Shown: in pieces, positions 16,911 through 25,617 of the stretch | How positions within the stretch are numbered: the first letter of the stretch is position 1 | Layout of the letters: the number at the start of each line of letters is the position of its first letter | Assembly: GCF_048264025.1 (NCBI RefSeq) | Contig: NZ_JBLXDN010000002.1 | Coordinates: forward strand, 1 to 64,000 | Direction: 5' to 3' | DNA: 64,000 nt | Source: Nitrincola sp048264025 | GTDB lineage: Bacteria > Pseudomonadota > Gammaproteobacteria > Pseudomonadales > Balneatricaceae | Program-made: the position numbers and the translations under genes | The notes under the pieces: generated by a model | The model's database searches: none | What the model saw: only the letters and a program-made list of their open reading frames with translations | What the model was told of the DNA's origin: nothing

Positions 16911-19515
16911 TCTGCATGAAGCCTTACGTGATGATGTACGTATGCTGGGCGATAGCCTGGGGCGAACCATAGAACAGGATCTGGGTGAAGGATTTTTAGC
17001 GCGTGTCGAGCAGATACGGCATTTGGCTAAAGAGGGACGCAGTGCTGAAAAGCCCGTGCATGATGAGCTATTGGCGGCCATCGAAAGTCTGCAAAAAGAT
17101 GAAGTGTTGCCTCTGGCACGTGCGTTTACCCAGTTCCTCAACCTGGCCAATATTGCCGAAGAACATCATCGCGTCCGACGTCAGCTTGATGCCGATGAAC
17201 AGAATGAGCCTGATGATCTGGCTGAACTGATTCAACAGTTGCATACCCAGTGTGGCCAATCAGCACAGCAGATTGCCGAGACTCTGTCTCAGATGCAGAT
17301 TGACCTGGTACTCACGGCTCACCCTACTGAGGTCAATCGGCGTACTCTGATTCAGAAATACGATGCGATTACCGACTGCCTCAAGCGACTGGATCGAAAT
17401 GAGCCAGTGAATGAACGGCTTGATCAATTGATTGCACAGATCTGGCATACCGACGAAATTCGCCGCCAACGTCCAACACCGGTTGATGAGGCCAAGTGGG
17501 GCTTTGCCGTTATTGAAAACTCCTTGTGGAATGCCATCCCTCGTTTTTGTAAACGTCTTGATCAAACCCTGCAGACTACCCTGGGTTATCGACTTCCGTT
17601 AGATAGCTCACCGGTACGTTTTTCATCCTGGATGGGGGGGGACCGTGACGGCAACCCGAACGTTACAGCGAAGGTAACCGCGGAAGTTTTACAGCTATCA
17701 CGCTGGATGGCTGCAGATCTGTTTGCCCAGGATATCGATGAACTTAGAAAAGAGTTGTCGATGTATCGCGCCACACCCGAGTTGCTTGAACAGGTGGGTG
17801 AACAGGCGGCTGAACCCTATCGGGCTCTTCTGGGCGGCTTGCGTAATCGACTGGAAGCCACACGAAGCGGTATAGCGGCACAGTTGAGCGGCGAGACAGC
17901 TGATACCAGTCAGTGGATCAGCAATGACCAGGAGTTGCTGGAGCCCTTGTTGCTGTGCCATCGCTCCCTGACCGAGTGCGGTATGGCGAATATCGCGGCC
18001 GGCTTGCTGGAAGATATCATCCGTCGAGTCTCCTGTTTTGGGTTGGCGCTGGTCAAAATCGATATACGCCAGAATGCTGATCGTCATATCGAAGTCTTTG
18101 ATGAACTCACCCACTTTTATCAACTGGGCAGCTATGCCAGCTGGTCAGAAAGTAATAAGCAGGATTTTCTGCTGCGTGAGCTCCAGTCCCGACGTCCACT
18201 GATTCCGCACCAGTGGCAGCCTTCAGCCGCGGTTCAAGAGGTGCTGGATACCTGTCAGGTAGTGGCCGAGACCACACCGGATTCGTTGGGGTCTTATGTG
18301 ATCTCTATGGCCAGTAAGCCCTCGGATGTTTTGGCCGTAATTCTGCTGTTAAAAGAGATGGGCATTGGCTGGAATATGCGTGTAGTTCCGCTGTTTGAGA
18401 CTCTGAATGACCTTGAAGGTGGCCCTGATTGTATTGCCGCGTTGCTGAATATCGACTGGTATAAAGCCTACACTGAAAACCGTCAGGAAGTGATGATAGG
18501 CTACTCAGATTCGGCTAAGGATGCCGGTCAATTGGCTGCCGCCTGGGGGCAGTATCGTGCCCAGCAAGCCTTGACCCGCGTGTGTCAGCAGGAAGGTGTA
18601 CACCTGACGCTGTTTCACGGCCGCGGTGGTACTGTAGGCCGAGGGGGCGGCCCCAGTCATACGGCTATTCTGTCACAGCCACCGGGATCGGTCGCTGGTG
18701 CCTTGCGGGTTACTGAACAGGGGGAGATGATCCGGTTTAAATTCGGTGTGCCAGAAATTGCTATTCGCAATATGGAGCTCTACACCGGGGCCGTGCTACA
18801 GGCAACACTCTGCCCAGGCCGACCTGCTGAGGATTCCTGGTGTCAGTATATGGATGATTTAGCTGGCGCCGGTTTGCGTGGTTACCGCTCAGTTATCCGT
18901 GAAGACCCACAGTTTGTACCTTATTTCCGTTCCACGACACCGGAACAGGAACTGGCAAAGTTGCCATTGGGCTCAAGACCAGCCAAACGGCGTGTGGATG
19001 GCGGTGTGGAAAGCCTTCGAGCTATACCCTGGATTTTTGCCTGGACACAAATCCGGCTGATGCTGCCCGCCTGGCTTGGTTCCGATACGGCGCTGGGTGA
19101 AGCGATTGAGCGTGGGGAGTTGGTTCGATTACAACAGCTCTACCGTGATTGGGCCTTCTTTCGCACAAACATTGATATGTTAGAGATGGTACTGGCTAAA
19201 AGTGATGCCAGCATTGCCACGTATTATGAGAAGCGCCTCACCTCGGATGAACTTGGGGTGCTGGGGGCTAGTTTGCGAGACCGGCTTAAATACTGTGTTG
19301 GCCTGATTAAGCAGATTAAACAGGAAGCCCAACTGCTATCAGGAAATCCGATTATCCGCCAGTCTATTGAGGTGCGAAACCCCTATCTGGATCCACTGCA
19401 TTTTTTGCAGGTAGAGTTGTTATACCGTGATCGAAACCAGCCAGATCAGTGCCTAGAGCAAGCATTGATGGTTACGATGGCTGGCATCTCGGCGGGTATG
19501 CGTAACACCGGCTAG
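16900..19515 (+). CDS. ppc: Phosphoenolpyruvate carboxylase
   Basis: Anaplerotic enzyme, PEP + bicarbonate to oxaloacetate. The ATG at 16900 (within the end of mazG) gives the MSINLHEALRDDVRMLG N-terminus; the upstream in-frame extension lies in mazG and is ignored. The 871 aa (E. coli 883) include the catalytic histidine motif VLTAHPTEVNRR, the WMGGDRDGNPNV loop, the FHGRGGTVGRGGGP glycine-rich loop, and the conserved C-terminus ending MRNTG. A 126-bp gap separates it from adk. Confidence 0.98.
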   Translation: MSINLHEALRDDVRMLGDSLGRTIEQDLGEGFLARVEQIRHLAKEGRSAEKPVHDELLAAIESLQKDEVLPLARAFTQFLNLANIAEEHHRVRRQLDADEQNEPDDLAELIQQLHTQCGQSAQQIAETLSQMQIDLVLTAHPTEVNRRTLIQKYDAITDCLKRLDRNEPVNERLDQLIAQIWHTDEIRRQRPTPVDEAKWGFAVIENSLWNAIPRFCKRLDQTLQTTLGYRLPLDSSPVRFSSWMGGDRDGNPNVTAKVTAEVLQLSRWMAADLFAQDIDELRKELSMYRATPELLEQVGEQAAEPYRALLGGLRNRLEATRSGIAAQLSGETADTSQWISNDQELLEPLLLCHRSLTECGMANIAAGLLEDIIRRVSCFGLALVKIDIRQNADRHIEVFDELTHFYQLGSYASWSESNKQDFLLRELQSRRPLIPHQWQPSAAVQEVLDTCQVVAETTPDSLGSYVISMASKPSDVLAVILLLKEMGIGWNMRVVPLFETLNDLEGGPDCIAALLNIDWYKAYTENRQEVMIGYSDSAKDAGQLAAAWGQYRAQQALTRVCQQEGVHLTLFHGRGGTVGRGGGPSHTAILSQPPGSVAGALRVTEQGEMIRFKFGVPEIAIRNMELYTGAVLQATLCPGRPAEDSWCQYMDDLAGAGLRGYRSVIREDPQFVPYFRSTTPEQELAKLPLGSRPAKRRVDGGVESLRAIPWIFAWTQIRLMLPAWLGSDTALGEAIERGELVRLQQLYRDWAFFRTNIDMLEMVLAKSDASIATYYEKRLTSDELGVLGASLRDRLKYCVGLIKQIKQEAQLLSGNPIIRQSIEVRNPYLDPLHFLQVELLYRDRNQPDQCLEQALMVTMAGISAGMRNTG

Positions 19516-19641
19516 TGCTAATGTCGAATTGTGGCAGGATAACCCATGACGTTACCCTCGATTACTATTTTACTTGCGTTCGGCTCAACTGAAAAAGCCG
19601 GAATGACGACTTATTACAATTAAATCAGGAGAAAACCCTCA

Positions 19642-20298
19642 ATGCGAATTATTCTGCTCGGCGCCCCTGGTGCCGGTAAAGGTACTCAAGCGCAGTTTAT
19701 TACTGAAAAGTTCGGCATTCCACAGATCTCCACTGGTGATATGCTGCGTGCAGCGGTTAAGGCCGGAACCCCACTGGGCATACAAGCGAAGAAAGTCATG
19801 GATGAGGGTGGATTGGTGTCTGATGACATCATTATTGGTTTAGTGAAAGAGCGTATCACCGAAGCCGATTGTGCCAATGGCTTCTTGTTCGACGGCTTCC
19901 CAAGAACAATTCCGCAGGCCGATGCGCTGAAAGAAGCTGGTGTGAAAATTGATGCTGTGGTTGAAATCGATGTAGACGATGAAGAAATCATCGGTCGTAT
20001 GAGTGGCCGTCGTGTTCACCCAGGCTCTGGCCGAACCTATCATGTGAGCTTTAATCCACCGAAAACCGACGGTAAGGATGATGTCACTGGTGAAGATTTA
20101 GTGCAGCGTGAAGATGATCAGGAAGACACCGTGCGTCTGCGCCTGAATGTCTATCATGAGCAGACCAAACCGTTGATCAACTATTACAAAAGCTGGGCCG
20201 AACAGGATGCAGCCACAGCGCCGACCTATGTGTATGTCGCCGGTGTTGGCAGTGTTGAAGATATTCGTGACAAGGTATTTGCCAGCTTGCAGGGTTAA
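19642..20298 (+). CDS. adk: Adenylate kinase
   Basis: Interconverts ATP + AMP and 2 ADP. The 218-aa long form has the P-loop GAPGAGKGTQ (residues 7-16), the AMP-binding DGFPRT motif, and a LID domain GRRVHPGSGRTYHV without zinc cysteines, as in gammaproteobacteria. TCAGGAG precedes the ATG. A strong terminator follows directly. Confidence 0.98.
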   Translation: MRIILLGAPGAGKGTQAQFITEKFGIPQISTGDMLRAAVKAGTPLGIQAKKVMDEGGLVSDDIIIGLVKERITEADCANGFLFDGFPRTIPQADALKEAGVKIDAVVEIDVDDEEIIGRMSGRRVHPGSGRTYHVSFNPPKTDGKDDVTGEDLVQREDDQEDTVRLRLNVYHEQTKPLINYYKSWAEQDAATAPTYVYVAGVGSVEDIRDKVFASLQG

Positions 20299-20305
20299 TA
20301 CATAA

Positions 20306-20340
20306 CCAAGCCCTGCGCAGCCAGGGCTTGGCCTCTTTTT
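20306..20340 (+). terminator. Rho-independent terminator of adk
   Basis: CCAAGCCCTG and CAGGGCTTGG form a perfect 10-bp stem around CGCAGC, followed by CCTCTTTTT. Confidence 0.93.
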
Positions 20341-20364
20341 AATAAATGCCGCTAATGATCGCTA

Positions 20365-20526
20365 ATGACTGACACAGAAAAAATGCTTGAGCCTTTGCCC
20401 CCTGCCCCTGGCGAATGCTGTGGTGGCGGATCTTGCTGTCCTTGTGTGTGGGATTATTATTACCAACAGCGACGTTTATGGGTGGCGCAACAGTTGGCTG
20501 CAGAAGCCCAAGAATCAAAAGCATAG
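20365..20526 (+). CDS. Small cysteine-rich oxidoreductase-like protein
   Basis: A 53-aa reading frame with the pattern PLPPAPGECCGGGSCCPCVWDYY. The proline-rich lead-in, the cysteine cluster (Cys18, 19, 24, 25, 27) and CVWDxY match the 'oxidoreductase-like' N-terminal domain family (PF09791 as I recall it). It may bind a metal or be a redox partner; no function is established. It is easily missed because of its length. It sits between the adk terminator and the convergent TetR gene, which ends 10 bp away. Confidence 0.82.
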   Translation: MTDTEKMLEPLPPAPGECCGGGSCCPCVWDYYYQQRRLWVAQQLAAEAQESKA

Positions 20527-20535
20527 TGCGAAAAT

Positions 20536-21159
20536 TTAATCCGGTGAAAAGCTATGTCGATGATAAAAACGCTTAAGTTGGTTTGGTGAGGCGGCTTGTC
20601 CAGTAAACACCCATACATAATCTTTAATGCGTGCCATACGTACGGCAAGGCTTTCATGCGTGCGCATGGATACATAGCCGATCTGAGTTAAATAAATAGT
20701 ACGCGCGCGAATATCGGCTTCCTGGCTAGCAAAACCGAACTGCTCAAACATCTCACGGATCGCTTGCAGTCGTCGTTGGTCTGCCTGTTCGATTTCCGCT
20801 TCCACCTCGGCTGATTGCAACGCCCAGTTGCGCATCGCAAATTCAAAGGCGTCATCAAACAGTTCCTGATCGAGCCAGCAGTCAAACAGATTCAGCACCG
20901 CTTCGGTGATATTTTCGGCATAGGCTTGCGTCTGCTGAATCAGGTTGCCGGTGTTCTTATCTCGCCAGCGTTGTATTAGTGCCTCTAATAGCGCCTCCCG
21001 GTCCTTGAAGAACCAGTAAAAACTGGTACGCGACAGTCCCAGTTGTTTGGATAAGGGTTGTATACGCACAGTTTCTACACCACGCGTTATCAGCGTGTCA
21101 TAGGCAATATCTATCCATATTTCTGGCGAGCCGCGCCAGCCGGTTTCAGGCATATTCAT
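20536..21159 (-). CDS. TetR-family transcriptional regulator
   Basis: A 207-aa repressor-type protein. The N-terminal helix-turn-helix is at about residues 33-55 (IQPLSKQLGLSRTSFYWFFKDREALLEAL). The rest is an all-helical ligand and dimer domain with no recognisable ligand signature. It is divergent from the flavoprotein gene at 21304, and the shared 144-bp region holds a TTGACA promoter with an embedded palindrome, so it most likely represses that gene (and itself). The ligand is unknown; a methylated amine or betaine would fit the neighbour. Confidence 0.9.
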   Translation of the reverse strand: MNMPETGWRGSPEIWIDIAYDTLITRGVETVRIQPLSKQLGLSRTSFYWFFKDREALLEALIQRWRDKNTGNLIQQTQAYAENITEAVLNLFDCWLDQELFDDAFEFAMRNWALQSAEVEAEIEQADQRRLQAIREMFEQFGFASQEADIRARTIYLTQIGYVSMRTHESLAVRMARIKDYVWVFTGQAASPNQLKRFYHRHSFSPD

Positions 21160-21221
21160 GTCGCGAAGAATACGGTCTTTGGTCGTTCATGGCAATCCAA
21201 TGTTCACCTATGTACTTATAA

Positions 21222-21250
21222 TTGACACATGTGTACATTTTGACTAATCT
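21222..21250 (+). promoter_or_regulatory. Promoter of the flavoprotein gene with operator-like palindrome
   Basis: TTGACA (21222-21227), 17-nt spacer, TAATCT (21245-21250), about 50 bp before the 21304 start. The perfect 10-bp palindrome ACACATGTGT (21225-21234) overlaps the -35 box and spacer, and flanking TGTAC (21211) and GTACA (21233) repeat the motif. A repressor bound here would block RNA polymerase; the divergent TetR protein is the obvious candidate. Confidence 0.55.
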
Positions 21251-21303
21251 CAATGCATACGGATTTAAAAACCTATATGTAACCATCGCTGGAGGCTGTT
21301 CAT

Positions 21304-23340
21304 ATGTCTAAAGATCCTTTGCTGCAACCCTATCAGCTGAAGCACTTGACGCTGAAAAACCGCATCATGACCACCGCACATGAACCGGCTTATCCGGAAG
21401 ATGGCATGCCTAAAGCCAAATACCGTGCCTATCATGCGGAACGGGCTAAAGCTGGTATTGCCCTGACCATGACGGCAGGCTCGGCGACTGTATCTAAAGA
21501 CAGCCCGCCGGTATTCAACAATATTCTCGCTTACAAAGATGAAGTGGTGCCCTATATGCGTGACTTGGCTGATGCCTGCCACGAGCATGGCACGGCGATC
21601 ATGCTGCAGTTGACACATCTAGGCCGTCGGACGCATTGGGCAAAGGGCGACTGGTTGTCGGTGGTTTCACCGTCTCACCAGCGAGAAGCCAGCCATCGTG
21701 CCTTTCCCAAAAAAATGGAAGACTGGGATATAGAGCGGATCATCAAAGATTATGCCGATGCGGCTGAGCGCATGTATGTCGCGGGTCTGGATGGTATCGA
21801 ACTGCAGGCCTATGGCCATTTGATGGACCAGTTCTGGTCTCCGCTGACCAATACCCTGGAGGGCCCTTATGGTGGCTCTTTAGATAATCGTCTTACCTTT
21901 ACCTTTGATGTGTTACGCGAAATTCGTAAACGTGTCGGCGAGCAATTTATTGTCGGTGTGCGTTATACCGCTGATGAGCAGTTGCCAGGTGGTCTGAGTG
22001 TGGAGGAAGGGCTGCTGATTTCTGACCGCTTGAAAGACAGTGGCATGGTCGACTTTCTGAATGTGATACGGGGTCATATTGATACCGATGCCGGTTTAAC
22101 TGATGTGATTCCGGTACAAGGGATGCGCAATGCGCCTCATCTGGATTTTGCCGGTGAGGTGCGTAAACGCACCGGTATGCCGACCTTTCATGCGGCTAAA
22201 ATTCCGGATATCGCTACCGCACGCTATGCGATCGACTCTGGCAAACTGGATATGGTCGGCCTCACACGTGCGCATATGGCCGATCCGCATATCGTACGTA
22301 AAATTCTTGCCGGGCAAGAAGAACGTATTCGTCCTTGTGTTGGGGCTAATTTCTGTCTTGACCGGATTTATCAGGGTGGTGATGCCTACTGCATTCATAA
22401 CCCAGCCACAGGTCGTGAACTGACCATGCCGCATGATATTCCACCCGCAACAGAGCATAAAAAAGTGTTAATCGTTGGTGCCGGACCTGCTGGACTGGAA
22501 GCCGCACGTGTGGCGGCTGAACGTGGCCATGCGGTGACCGTGATGGAAGCCGCCGCGTTACCCGGAGGTCAAGTGCGCTTAACCGCTCAGAGTGAGCGGC
22601 GGCGCGAGATGATCAGTATCATTGATTGGCGTATGGCTGAATGTGAAACACTGGGGGTGAATTTTCGCTTTAACACCTGGGCTGAAGCCGACGATGTAAT
22701 GAGCGAAGCGCCCGATGTGGTGATTATTGCAACTGGTGGCTTACCCCACACAGAGGTGTTGGCACAGGGTAATGAATTGGTGGTATCAACCTGGGATATT
22801 ATCGCCGGTGATGTGAAACCAGGCAAACAGGTACTGATTTATGATGATGCGGGTGATCATGCGGCGCTGCAAGCCGCGGAAGTTATAGCGGCTAGTGGTG
22901 CCAAAGTAGAGATTATAACCCCCGACAGAACCTTCGCCCCTGAAGTCATGGCGATGAATCTGGTGCCCTATATGCGCAGTCTGCAACAGCATGATGTCAC
23001 CTTTACAGTGACCTACCGATTGGAGTCGGTAGAGCGTCATGAGGGGGGATTGCTAGCCAGGTTGGGCAGTGACTATGGCGGTGTGCTCAATACCCGTCAT
23101 GTGGATCAGGTCGTAGTCAATCATGGCACCTTGCCATTGGATGATCTGTATTTCGATCTCAAGCCTCAGTCAACCAATCTGGGCGCCGTGGATTATGAAG
23201 CCCTGATTGCGGGAGCACCTCAAACACTGGTCTCTAATCCTGAAGGTCAGTTCCGCTTATACCGTATCGGCGATGCCGTATCAGCACGCAATACTCATGC
23301 GGCTATTTATGATGCGCTACGACTGGTCAAAGATATTTGA
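21304..23340 (+). CDS. NADH:flavin oxidoreductase of the trimethylamine dehydrogenase / N-methylproline demethylase type
   Basis: Two-part flavoprotein, 678 aa. Residues 1-370 are an Old Yellow Enzyme TIM barrel (FMN); an Fe-S region follows at 345-363; residues about 385-678 are an FAD/NAD(P)-type module with VLIVGAGPAGLEAARVAAERGH. The barrel text (EPAYPEDGMP, DGIELQAYGHLMDQFWSP, NVIRGHIDTDAGLTDVIP) most resembles DgcA (dimethylglycine) and HpbJ/StcD (N-methylproline demethylation) proteins, so oxidative N-demethylation is the best guess. The iron-sulfur motif has Cys345, Cys351 and Cys363 but Ala348 where trimethylamine dehydrogenase has a cysteine. AGG precedes the start. No partner catabolic genes are adjacent. 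Confidence 0.85.
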   Translation: MSKDPLLQPYQLKHLTLKNRIMTTAHEPAYPEDGMPKAKYRAYHAERAKAGIALTMTAGSATVSKDSPPVFNNILAYKDEVVPYMRDLADACHEHGTAIMLQLTHLGRRTHWAKGDWLSVVSPSHQREASHRAFPKKMEDWDIERIIKDYADAAERMYVAGLDGIELQAYGHLMDQFWSPLTNTLEGPYGGSLDNRLTFTFDVLREIRKRVGEQFIVGVRYTADEQLPGGLSVEEGLLISDRLKDSGMVDFLNVIRGHIDTDAGLTDVIPVQGMRNAPHLDFAGEVRKRTGMPTFHAAKIPDIATARYAIDSGKLDMVGLTRAHMADPHIVRKILAGQEERIRPCVGANFCLDRIYQGGDAYCIHNPATGRELTMPHDIPPATEHKKVLIVGAGPAGLEAARVAAERGHAVTVMEAAALPGGQVRLTAQSERRREMISIIDWRMAECETLGVNFRFNTWAEADDVMSEAPDVVIIATGGLPHTEVLAQGNELVVSTWDIIAGDVKPGKQVLIYDDAGDHAALQAAEVIAASGAKVEIITPDRTFAPEVMAMNLVPYMRSLQQHDVTFTVTYRLESVERHEGGLLARLGSDYGGVLNTRHVDQVVVNHGTLPLDDLYFDLKPQSTNLGAVDYEALIAGAPQTLVSNPEGQFRLYRIGDAVSARNTHAAIYDALRLVKDI

Positions 23341-23347
23341 CAGACAC

Positions 23348-23366
23348 AGCCCGGCACTGCCGGGCT
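23348..23366 (+). terminator. Hairpin after the flavoprotein gene
   Basis: AGCCCGGC-ACT-GCCGGGCT, a perfect 8-bp GC-rich stem 8 nt after the stop codon. There is no T-run, so it may end transcription only partly or simply protect the 3' end. Confidence 0.6.
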
Positions 23367-23431
23367 TGCATCAACTGGGGCATTCAGGTGCTGGTGCTAA
23401 GATCTTCACGCCAACAGCATCTGAATTAGCT

Positions 23432-23542
23432 TCAGGCTTTTTTCAGTTTTTTCTTCAGTTTCTGCACTTTCTTTTCTTGCTTGGCGACTTTGGCTTTAGT
23501 GGCTTTAATTGCACTTTTGAGTTTCTTCTTGCTGCTCGACAT
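23432..23542 (-). CDS. 36-residue lysine-rich small protein
   Basis: The minus-strand frame encodes 36 aa, of which 16 are lysine, in helix-friendly heptad-like runs (KKKLKSAIKATKAKVAK, then QEKKVQKLKKKLKKA). It begins with ATG and has an excellent Shine-Dalgarno AGGAG 6 nt upstream. The strong charge, absence of proline, glycine and aromatic residues, and an alternating K/hydrophobic pattern suggest one long amphipathic or coiled-coil helix that binds nucleic acid, polyphosphate or membranes. I do not recognise a named family. It lies between two convergent catabolic genes. Confidence 0.7.
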   Translation of the reverse strand: MSSSKKKLKSAIKATKAKVAKQEKKVQKLKKKLKKA

Positions 23543-23702
23543 GGGCTACTCCTGCCATCTTGTTAATAAATACAACACTTTAAGACTAGTCAACATAATC
23601 GGATACGTCAAAGCAGGTGTTGAACACGGTGATTTTCCGCTCAGCCACCTGCTAATCTGCAAGCTAACGCCACCTGAGCTCGGCTAGCTTATGTATCCAT
23701 GC

Positions 23703-25517
23703 TTAACTCAGATGGTGAACTGGTTCCATGCCATACACAGGCGTCTCGATCCCCTCCATGCGCGCTTTTATTTGTAAGGACAGGTATTGAGAGTAGTGCC
23801 GGGACTGATGCAAGTTGCCGCCATGGAACCACAGCGCTTGCTGCTGTGTGGGTTTCCACATATTGCGTAGCTCTCCCTCCCATGGTCCGGGATCTTTGGC
23901 GGTGTTTGAGCCCATACCCCAGCATTTGCCGACCTTATCCGCAACTTCTTGGGAAATGATTTTAGCCGCCCAACCATTCATCGACCCAAAGCCCGTTGCA
24001 TATACAATCAAGTCTGCTTCCAGTTCAGTACCGTCGGTCAGCACTACTGAGTTGGTTTTGATGCGCTCAATCGATACGCCTGATTTTAGTTTGATCTCTC
24101 CGTTAGCCACTAAGTCCGATGCCCCGACATCAATATAATAGCCTGAACCTCGGCGCAGGTATTTCATGAACAGGCCTGAACCATCCTCACCGAAATCAAG
24201 CAGGAAGCCTGCATCGGTTAGGCGTTGGTAAAACTCAGCATCTTTTTCCGCTACGGCTTGGTAAGCCGGGATATGGAACTGTGGCATGATTTCAAAAGGT
24301 ATGGATGCGAATGTGAGGTCGGCCTTGTAAGTCGTCATGCCATTTTCAACAGCTTCTTCAGAATAGAGCCCACCTAACACCAGCTCCATCAGTGAATCTG
24401 ATTTGATGATATGTGTAGAGGAGCGCTGAATCATAGTGACGTCAGCTTCATTTTCCCAAAGGGCACAACAGATATCATGAGCTGAGTTATTCGCACCAAG
24501 GACGACGCATTTTTTGCCTTTGTAAGCTTCACCTCCAGGGTGTTTACTAGAGTGATGCTGTTCACCTTCAAACACATCCATACCCGGTATATCCGGAATG
24601 TTAGGGATACCCGACATGCCCGTTGCCAGAACCAACTGCTTGGGGTGAAGTGTCAGTTTTTCGCCATTGCGATCGACTTCAACTGTCCACTCCTGTTTAT
24701 CTTCGTCATATTTTGCCTGGGTGCAACGGGTGGAGCCCCAGTAGTTCAGCTCCATGACGTTGGTGTACATTTCTAACCAATCACCGATCTTATCCTTGGG
24801 GGTGAATACCGGCCAGTTTTCGGGAAATGGGATATAGGGCATGTGGTCATACCAGATGGGATCGTGCAATGAGAGTGATTTGTAACGATTACGCCAGGTA
24901 TCTCCGGGCTTAGGCAGCGCATCAATAATAATGGTCGGCACTTCAAGCTGTCGAAGCCGAGCGCCTAAGCCAATACCTCCCTGGCCACCACCAATGATCA
25001 AACAGTAAGGTTGTTCGCTATAGCCAAGGGTTGCTTGCTCATGCTGGCGCTTTTCTAACCATGTCTGACGGTTCTTATTGGCACCATGTTCTGCCCCTTT
25101 GGGGCGTAGCTTATTGCGTTTTTCGGGGTAATTCTTTAACTCGGTCATGGTGGTTAAGAAGGTCCATGCCAGTCCATCGCGAAGTCGCAGATAGCCTCGT
25201 CCTGTAGCTTCCTTGGTGTCGAAGGTAATCCAGGCCTCGACTACCCCGTCTGTTTCGGTAGCATCTTGTTCCACGCGCCAGTTGCTAGGGGCCACCGTTG
25301 CCATAGTCGCTGCGATCATGTCACTAATAGCTGATCGGCCAGCCAGGGTTTTTATGTTCCAGGTAAAGGCGACCAGGTCGCGCCAGTAGCCTTCCTTTTC
25401 AAATAATTGAGCCGCTTGCGTCGGTGTGCCGGAACTCAAAGCAGCCGCTAATTTTTCCACCCATGCGACGGCGTCAAGTGTCGGCTTATGATTTGGGGTG
25501 AGTGTGGTACGAGTCAT
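23703..25517 (-). CDS. Flavin-containing monooxygenase with N-terminal NTF2-like domain
   Basis: NAD(P)H- and FAD-dependent monooxygenase, 604 aa. Residues about 15-130 look like an NTF2/SnoaL-type domain (two WRD/W.V..DATETDG strands). Residues 172-600 are the class B monooxygenase: FAD motif IIGGGQGGIGLGARL, the FMO/YUCCA-like signature FEGEQHHSSKH (316-326), a second Rossmann VVLGANNSAHD (338-348), and the C-terminal YATGFGSMN. ATG 25517 is chosen over the TTG 12 bp upstream because GGAGA sits 6 nt before it. The substrate is unknown; it could be a ketone, amine or sulfur compound. A sigma-54 promoter stands about 100 bp upstream and the activator gene is divergent. Confidence 0.88.
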   Translation of the reverse strand: MTRTTLTPNHKPTLDAVAWVEKLAAALSSGTPTQAAQLFEKEGYWRDLVAFTWNIKTLAGRSAISDMIAATMATVAPSNWRVEQDATETDGVVEAWITFDTKEATGRGYLRLRDGLAWTFLTTMTELKNYPEKRNKLRPKGAEHGANKNRQTWLEKRQHEQATLGYSEQPYCLIIGGGQGGIGLGARLRQLEVPTIIIDALPKPGDTWRNRYKSLSLHDPIWYDHMPYIPFPENWPVFTPKDKIGDWLEMYTNVMELNYWGSTRCTQAKYDEDKQEWTVEVDRNGEKLTLHPKQLVLATGMSGIPNIPDIPGMDVFEGEQHHSSKHPGGEAYKGKKCVVLGANNSAHDICCALWENEADVTMIQRSSTHIIKSDSLMELVLGGLYSEEAVENGMTTYKADLTFASIPFEIMPQFHIPAYQAVAEKDAEFYQRLTDAGFLLDFGEDGSGLFMKYLRRGSGYYIDVGASDLVANGEIKLKSGVSIERIKTNSVVLTDGTELEADLIVYATGFGSMNGWAAKIISQEVADKVGKCWGMGSNTAKDPGPWEGELRNMWKPTQQQALWFHGGNLHQSRHYSQYLSLQIKARMEGIETPVYGMEPVHHLS

Positions 25518-25617
25518 AGATCTCTCCAATGCAGACTATTGTTTTTGTTACTGCGTTAACACCAGCATTGCTCATGGGGCAGGAGCATCACAGGGCAATG
25601 TTGATAACAGAGATAGA

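Noticed and set aside
23207..23566. 119-codon plus-strand frame ending in a Phe/Leu-rich stretch
   Set aside because: The Phe/Leu run is the reverse of the lysine-rich minus-strand gene; the rest is the end of the flavoprotein gene in another frame.
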